DNA of 64,000 nt from CAVTWJ01 sp964525605 (GTDB taxonomy: Bacteria > Oederibacteriota > Muellerivitia > Muellerivitales > Muellerivitaceae). The notes beneath the pieces were generated by a model that was given only the letters and a program-made list of their open reading frames with translations, ran no database searches and was not told the DNA's origin. The translations under genes and the position numbers were made by a program. Numbering within the stretch: position 1 is the stretch's first letter; every line of letters starts with the position of its first letter. The stretch covers positions 124,001 to 188,000 of the forward strand of contig CAZGKT010000001.1 in assembly GCA_964525605.1 (NCBI GenBank), read 5' to 3'. Positions 59,449 to 64,000 of the stretch are shown here, piece by piece.

Positions 59449-60630
59449 ATGGATATTTTTGATAAGGCGAACAATTGGACTGCGGCAGATGACGTGCGGA
59501 AGGCCGGCCTTTATCCCTACTTCCGCCCCAACACTTCCAAAATGGGGACTGAAGTCACCATTGGCGGCAAAAAAATGATCATGGTGGGCTCTAACAATTA
59601 CCTGGGACTGGTTACCCATCCTGAAGTGCTTGAAGCCATGGTTAATGCCATCAATAAGTATGGTTCCGCCTGCACCGGCTCCCCTTTCCTGAACGGCACC
59701 CTCGATATCCGAGTGGAATTGGAAGAAAAATTGGCCGATTTTGTCCACATGGAAGAGACCCTTGTCTATTCCACCGGCTTCCTGGCTAACCTGGGAGCGC
59801 TCTCCACTATTGCCACCCGGGGCGATTACATCATTTCCGACCGCGATAACCACGCCTCCATCGTCGATGGCCAAAAGCTTTCCTACGCCAAGACGGTCAA
59901 GTACCTTCATAACGACATGGAAGACCTGGAGCGGGTCCTTTCGAACCATCCGGATGTCCCCAAACTTATCGTGACCGATGGGGTCTTCTCCATGGGAGGG
60001 GATGTTTGCCACCTTCCCAAGATCGTCGAGCTTAAGAAAAAATACAAAGCCCGGCTGATGGTGGACGAGGCCCATTCCATCGGCGTTCTCGGCCCCCAGG
60101 GGGATGGTACCGGCCCCCATTTCGGCGTTCAAAAAGATGTGGATATGGTCATGGGTACCTTTTCCAAGTCCCTGGTCTCCATCGGCGGCTTTATCGCCTC
60201 TACACACAAGGTCATCGATTATCTGCGCCACAATAGCCGCCCGCTCATCTTCACGGCCAGCCTATCCCCCGCCGACACGGCCGCCGTTTTGAAGAGCCTG
60301 GAAATCATCAAGCGCGAACCCGACCGCCAGAAACGCCTTTGGGAAATCATCAAGCGTATGCGCACCGAGTTCAACGCCATGGGTTACAACACCCTCAACA
60401 CCAATTCCGCCATCATTCCCCTCATGGTGGGAGACAACTTGAAAACCTTCGCCATGACCAAGGAACTGGGCGAAATGGGGGTCTTCGCCACACCCGTGGT
60501 ATCGCCCGCCGTGCCGCCAGAACAAACCCTCATCCGCACTTCCTACACCGCCACCCACACCGACGCCCAGTTGAGCCATGTATTGGAGGCGTTCCGCACG
60601 GTGGGCAAGAAGTATGGGGTTATCCACTAA
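59449..60630 (+). CDS. Serine palmitoyltransferase-like PLP enzyme (alpha-oxoamine synthase)
   Basis: 393 residues, PLP-dependent alpha-oxoamine synthase family (SPT, KBL, BioF, HemA). PLP features: GSNNYLGL (47-54), H135 in S-D-R-D-N-H stacking on the ring, D206 and H209 in V-D-E-A-H, and the Schiff-base lysine K240 in G-T-F-S-K. The G-S-A-C-T-G-S stretch resembles SPT and KBL alike. Next to a reductase and a GNAT protein, sphingoid base synthesis (serine + acyl-CoA/ACP to 3-ketosphinganine) is the best guess; 2-amino-3-ketobutyrate ligase remains possible. ATG with AGAGG upstream. Confidence 0.78.
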   Translation: MDIFDKANNWTAADDVRKAGLYPYFRPNTSKMGTEVTIGGKKMIMVGSNNYLGLVTHPEVLEAMVNAINKYGSACTGSPFLNGTLDIRVELEEKLADFVHMEETLVYSTGFLANLGALSTIATRGDYIISDRDNHASIVDGQKLSYAKTVKYLHNDMEDLERVLSNHPDVPKLIVTDGVFSMGGDVCHLPKIVELKKKYKARLMVDEAHSIGVLGPQGDGTGPHFGVQKDVDMVMGTFSKSLVSIGGFIASTHKVIDYLRHNSRPLIFTASLSPADTAAVLKSLEIIKREPDRQKRLWEIIKRMRTEFNAMGYNTLNTNSAIIPLMVGDNLKTFAMTKELGEMGVFATPVVSPAVPPEQTLIRTSYTATHTDAQLSHVLEAFRTVGKKYGVIH

Positions 60631-60745
60631 CCAGGTTGCGGGAAGGTAAACTTGCCTTCCCTGCTCCCTTAAAAAATTGTCCCCGAAGTCAAATTTCTAT
60701 AGAATCTTGTCCTGTCTATTTAATTTTTTATAGCGAGGGAAAAAC

Positions 60746-61894
60746 GTGGCTATCACGATTAAGACAGTTGAAACCAAGCAGGATATCGAAACCTTTCTTC
60801 ATCTACCGTGGAAAATCTATGTCTCGCCGGATGGAAAAAGAGACCCCAACTGGGTGCCACCCTTCCTCGACGACCAGCGCAGTCTGCTCAGCCCGCAAAA
60901 AAACCCCTACCACCAGCACAGCCGAACCAAACTCTTCATGGCCTTCAACGATAAGAACGAGCTGGTGGGCCGCATCTCCGCCAGCGTGGACGACAATTTC
61001 AACCGGTTCTGGACCTCCAAGGTCGGTTTTTTCGGATGGTTCGAGTGCGTGAACGACCAGACCGTGGCCAACGCCCTATTCGCCGAGGGGGAGAAGTTCT
61101 TCAAGTCGGAGGGTATCAGCGAAGTTCGGGGCCCGGCCAGTTTCACCTCCAACGACGATTATTTCGGTTTTCTCTTAGAAGGATATGATTCCCCGGCTCG
61201 CATTGCCATGACCTACAACCCGCCCTATTACCTCCAACTAACCGAAAAAGCTGGTTACACCAAGGCCAAAGATCTTTACGCCTGGTACCTTTCCGCGGAA
61301 ATTGACATTCCAGAGCGTATCGCGAAAATCGTCGATCGCACCATGAAACGTGAAAGAATCACGATCCGTCCCCTCAACATGAAGCGGCTCTTCGAGGATG
61401 CGAAGATTCTTCAAGAACTCTACAACAAGATCTGGGAAAAGAACTGGGGCTTCGTGCCCATGACCGACGAGGAATTCAAATATCAGGTCAAGAAACTCAA
61501 GGACATCGTCTGGGCCGATTTCGTGGTTTTCGCCGAGGTCGATGGCAAGGCAGTTGGCTTCAATCTGGTGGTACCGGATATCAACCAGGTTCTGATCAAA
61601 ATGGACGGCGAGCTCTTTTCGTTGAAAACACCCTTCGCCCTGATCACCTTCCTCACGAATATCGGAAAAATCAACGATACCCGCGAAATGGCCATGGGAA
61701 TCCATCCCGATTACCGTAAAAAGGGGTTGGAAGCCGTTCTCTATCTGGAAGGGCTTAAAACCGGCAAGAAACGCAAGATCAAGGGGGGGGAGCTGTCCTG
61801 GACCCTGGAAGACAACGAGGGCATCAACAGCGGCATCACGGCCATGGGTGGAAAGATCGTCAAAAAGTACCGTATCTACTCAAAAGCCATTTAG
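60746..61894 (+). CDS. GNAT-like N-acyltransferase, bacterial ceramide synthase-like
   Basis: 382 residues with a two-part GNAT-like layout: PWKIYVSPDGKRDPNWVPPFLDDQ at the start, FMAFNDKNELVGRISASVD (about 55-75), GPASFTSNDDYFGFLLEGYDSP (about 131-152), and a second domain with DFVVFAEVDGKAVGFNLVVPD (about 262-282) ending in ELSWTLEDNEGINSGITAMGG. This is the plan of the DUF3808-type or YghO-like GNAT proteins and of the bacterial ceramide synthase described in Caulobacter. GTG with GAGGG upstream. It follows the SPT-like gene by 115 bases. The acyl donor is unknown. Confidence 0.7.
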   Translation: MAITIKTVETKQDIETFLHLPWKIYVSPDGKRDPNWVPPFLDDQRSLLSPQKNPYHQHSRTKLFMAFNDKNELVGRISASVDDNFNRFWTSKVGFFGWFECVNDQTVANALFAEGEKFFKSEGISEVRGPASFTSNDDYFGFLLEGYDSPARIAMTYNPPYYLQLTEKAGYTKAKDLYAWYLSAEIDIPERIAKIVDRTMKRERITIRPLNMKRLFEDAKILQELYNKIWEKNWGFVPMTDEEFKYQVKKLKDIVWADFVVFAEVDGKAVGFNLVVPDINQVLIKMDGELFSLKTPFALITFLTNIGKINDTREMAMGIHPDYRKKGLEAVLYLEGLKTGKKRKIKGGELSWTLEDNEGINSGITAMGGKIVKKYRIYSKAI

Positions 61895-61910
61895 CTAACC
61901 TTTTAAAACA

Positions 61911-61946
61911 AAAAAAGCCATTCCCTTCCCGGGGATGGCTTTTTTT
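61911..61946. terminator. Bidirectional terminator between GNAT and surface-protein genes
   Basis: Stem AAAAAAGCCATTCCC/GGGGATGGCTTTTTT (one G-T pair) with a TTCCC loop and T tracts on both sides. It sits between the convergent stops at 61894 and 61983. Confidence 0.85.
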
Positions 61947-61982
61947 GTTTAAGGCCAAATGCGTAACCCAATTTCAACAACT

Positions 61983-64000
61983 CTATCGAAGAATCAACAC
62001 CTTCTTAAGCCACTTATCTGATGGGGTGGTCACAACGGCGTAGAAAAGGCCATTGCTGATCTTGGAGAGGTCGAAATCATCCAGGATGAGGGTATAGGCC
62101 CCGGCGGACACGTATGGCCAATTACGCTGATAGATCTTCCGGTATGCCGTGGTGAAAATCTTGACCGTTACGTAATCGTGCGGCTGGCTGAAATAAACAG
62201 CAACCTGGAGGGGTCCATTCCCCTTCACCGGGTTGGGATAAATAACCGGCGGTTGGTTGGTCGCAATAGTTGGTGACGGCGTCGCGGTTAGCGTGACGGT
62301 AACGGTTACAGTTTGTGTTATCGATAAGGTCGGGCTAGGCGTGAAGGTGAAGGTATTTGTGGGGGTAGAGGAATAGGTCCAGGTCGAGGTCACAGTGGGT
62401 GTATTGGTTATCGTGCTGGTAACGGTCCATGTGGGGGTAAAGGTGGGAGTTAGAGTAACGGTGGGCGTTAAAGAGATGGTCGGGGTATTGGTGATAGTGG
62501 GGGTATTGGTCGCCGTGAGTGTATTGGTCACGGTTCCCGTATTGGTGGGCGTCATGGTCCAGGTGGGGGACAGGGTTTCCGTAGGTGAGGGGGTATAAGT
62601 AAGGGTATTGGTGATCGTGGGGGTATTGGACGAAGTGGCTGTATTGGTGGGTGTTCCGGTCCAAGTGGAGGTATTTGTATTTGTTGGCGAAAGAGTAAAT
62701 GTCGAAGTGTTGGTAATCGTAAGAGTCGAAGTCACCGTGGGAGTGTTGGTGGATGTCGTAGTGGAAGTCGCTGTCGAGGTCGCAGTGGGGCTTAGGGTAT
62801 CCGTGATAGTAGAAGTTACCGTTGGCGTGTCTGAAACCGTAAAGGTTGAGGTAACGGTGGATGTAACTGTTGGAGTGCTGGTAAAGGTAAATGTCGGGGA
62901 CAGGGTCGAGGTTAAGGTATTGGTGGGGCTTAGCGTAATGGTAGGAGTGTTGGTGACGGTATTGGTAAAGGTCATCGTGAGGGTATTTGTTATGGTGCTT
63001 GTCTGGGTAATGGTGGGCGAAAGCGTGGGGGTACTGGTGTTGACCGTCCCGGGACAAAAACTGGCATAGATCGAATCCCACCCGTTATTACCACCGTTCA
63101 CCGTGAAATAGGAAACAGGGCTACTGAACCCCGAAGATGCATTCGGAAAGGTAAAACCCGGGTTTAAAACGTAGCCGATGACCCCCCAGGTGGTGGCCGG
63201 GGAGTTCTGGTAATTAAAGACGAAACTCAGAGGCGCGTCAAATTCGTAGGTCAGCCAATAGTTCCCCGCCGCCAGGTAGGTTGGGTTCATCTGCAGGATG
63301 TTCCATTGTCCCGGGGTTACCATCATATAAGTCACGGATTGGGCCTGCAGGTTTCCCATAACCCAGGTGGTCCCAGATGAAGCCGCACTATATATGGCGG
63401 ATTGAATGTAAGCTCCGGTGTCCAAACTGTTGTTCGGGACATAGAGCGACATCGTATAAACCGTCCCCGCCTGAGGCAGGTTATAAAAGTCGGCCCGCAT
63501 TTCCTCTTGGACAGCCGTAGCCGGGCCTCCAGCTGAAATTGTATCCCCAAAATAAGTTACAGCGCTCCCGCATGGCGGGGTTAAGGAAAGATTGGGAGTG
63601 ACTGTATCAGTTTGAGACGGAGTCTCGGACATCGTTGGGACAGGCGTATAGGTGAAGGTTAAAGTCGGAGTGTTGGTATAAATCGTCCCGGTCATTGTTG
63701 CGGTTGATGTGATGGTGGGCGTCGGTGAAACGGTGGGCGTGTTGGTCGGAGTGATGGTGTTGGATACTGTCGGGGTGCTGGTCGGAACAATACAATAGTT
63801 GGCGTAAATGGGCACATTACCCGCGCCATAGGCGATGCTTGCCGGGGCGGAACTGGGTAGACTCCCAAAGACTTGGGATGCGGTCGTATAAACTAAATAT
63901 CCATTCGTCCCTGTCGCGTAATTCAGGCTGTACCCGTTTGTGTTGTACATATAAACCAACCAATAGAACCCCGAACTTAACTCGGTCGGTGTTATGAAAA
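61983..64000 (-). CDS. Thr/Pro-repeat surface protein with C-terminal sorting-like domain (5' end beyond window)
   Basis: At least 672 residues; the frame stays open to 64000, so no start is seen. Order from the cut end: a partial beta-sandwich domain (to about residue 75), a T/P spacer (TNTPTVSPT type), a second beta-sandwich of about 160 residues with the same G-x-Y-W-L-x-Y motif, a 270-residue spacer of TxTPT repeats, and a C-terminal domain of about 85 residues (YPNPVKGN ... NGLFYAVV ... KKVLILR). That tail has the plan of type IX secretion sorting domains. The two beta-sandwiches look like a duplicated carbohydrate-binding or adhesin module. Secreted surface protein, role unknown. Confidence 0.75.
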   Translation of the reverse strand, partial: FITPTELSSGFYWLVYMYNTNGYSLNYATGTNGYLVYTTASQVFGSLPSSAPASIAYGAGNVPIYANYCIVPTSTPTVSNTITPTNTPTVSPTPTITSTATMTGTIYTNTPTLTFTYTPVPTMSETPSQTDTVTPNLSLTPPCGSAVTYFGDTISAGGPATAVQEEMRADFYNLPQAGTVYTMSLYVPNNSLDTGAYIQSAIYSAASSGTTWVMGNLQAQSVTYMMVTPGQWNILQMNPTYLAAGNYWLTYEFDAPLSFVFNYQNSPATTWGVIGYVLNPGFTFPNASSGFSSPVSYFTVNGGNNGWDSIYASFCPGTVNTSTPTLSPTITQTSTITNTLTMTFTNTVTNTPTITLSPTNTLTSTLSPTFTFTSTPTVTSTVTSTFTVSDTPTVTSTITDTLSPTATSTATSTTTSTNTPTVTSTLTITNTSTFTLSPTNTNTSTWTGTPTNTATSSNTPTITNTLTYTPSPTETLSPTWTMTPTNTGTVTNTLTATNTPTITNTPTISLTPTVTLTPTFTPTWTVTSTITNTPTVTSTWTYSSTPTNTFTFTPSPTLSITQTVTVTVTLTATPSPTIATNQPPVIYPNPVKGNGPLQVAVYFSQPHDYVTVKIFTTAYRKIYQRNWPYVSAGAYTLILDDFDLSKISNGLFYAVVTTPSDKWLKKVLILR

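Noticed and set aside
59434..60231. 265-codon minus-strand open frame.
   Set aside because: Antisense of the SPT-like gene, caused by its C-rich third positions.
62335..63081. Regular short repeats that could suggest a CRISPR array or tandem DNA repeat element.
   Set aside because: The periodicity follows TxTPT codons in the open surface-protein gene; there are no equal spacers.

Overview
The window reads as a Gram-negative, uncultured-type bacterium of moderate GC. It carries lipopolysaccharide transport genes (lptD, lptF/G), two PorV/PorQ-like outer-membrane proteins, a complete rRNA operon and a bacterial complex I. A species name is not supportable from the sequence alone. The long Thr/Pro spacers, PorV-like proteins and DUF2298 giants suggest one of the uncultivated phyla around the FCB/Elusimicrobia neighbourhood; this is weak inference, and the complete 16S gene present here would settle it.

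Layout. 1-9084 (minus): an 11-gene complex I operon nuoA-B-C-D-H-I-J-K-L-M-N (nuoN cut by the window edge), without the nuoEFG NADH-input module. It is preceded by a polyprenyl diphosphate synthase and a Crp/Fnr regulator. 11183-21857 (minus): envelope and repair block with two PorV-like barrels, uvrA, lptD, an LptF/G permease and a secreted protein with a long Pro/Leu/Gly-rich tail. 22215-37737: a block of very large membrane proteins: an Agl23-like protein (plus), then a minus-strand run of GT2, a DUF6941-like protein, a 2053-residue GT39-DUF2298 fusion, a second DUF2298 protein, two membrane-anchored NHL proteins and a dolichol-phosphate-mannose-synthase-like GT2. This looks like a polyprenol-linked glycan assembly system that has not been worked out. 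37824-40665 (minus): 2-oxoacid:ferredoxin oxidoreductase korAB. 40905-42863 (plus): a DUF2723 membrane protein. 43022-48704 (minus): rrn operon 16S-tRNA-Ile-tRNA-Ala-23S-5S with promoter, leader, RNase III-type processing stems and terminator.

48731-56800: radical SAM/B12 protein, an isolated OppD/OppF ATPase pair, a metallophosphoesterase homologue that has lost most metal ligands, a divergent DUF4921/GalT-like protein (plus) and a GT-C-like membrane protein. 56834-57040: tRNA-Leu(GAG) with a consensus promoter and terminator. 57161-61894: a probable bacterial ceramide (sphingolipid) locus, with a reductase/epimerase (minus) diverging from a serine palmitoyltransferase-like enzyme and a GNAT-like acyltransferase (plus). 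Both sides are apparently driven from one palindromic -10 region. 61983-64000 (minus): the C-terminal part of a large Thr/Pro-repeat surface protein ending in a type IX-like sorting domain.

Working together: Kor makes reduced ferredoxin, which the EFG-less complex I could plausibly use. PolyprenylPP synthase, DPM-like GT2 and the GT-C/DUF2298 proteins share lipid-linked sugar chemistry. LptD/LptF, the ceramide genes and PorV-like proteins build the outer membrane and its secreted surface.
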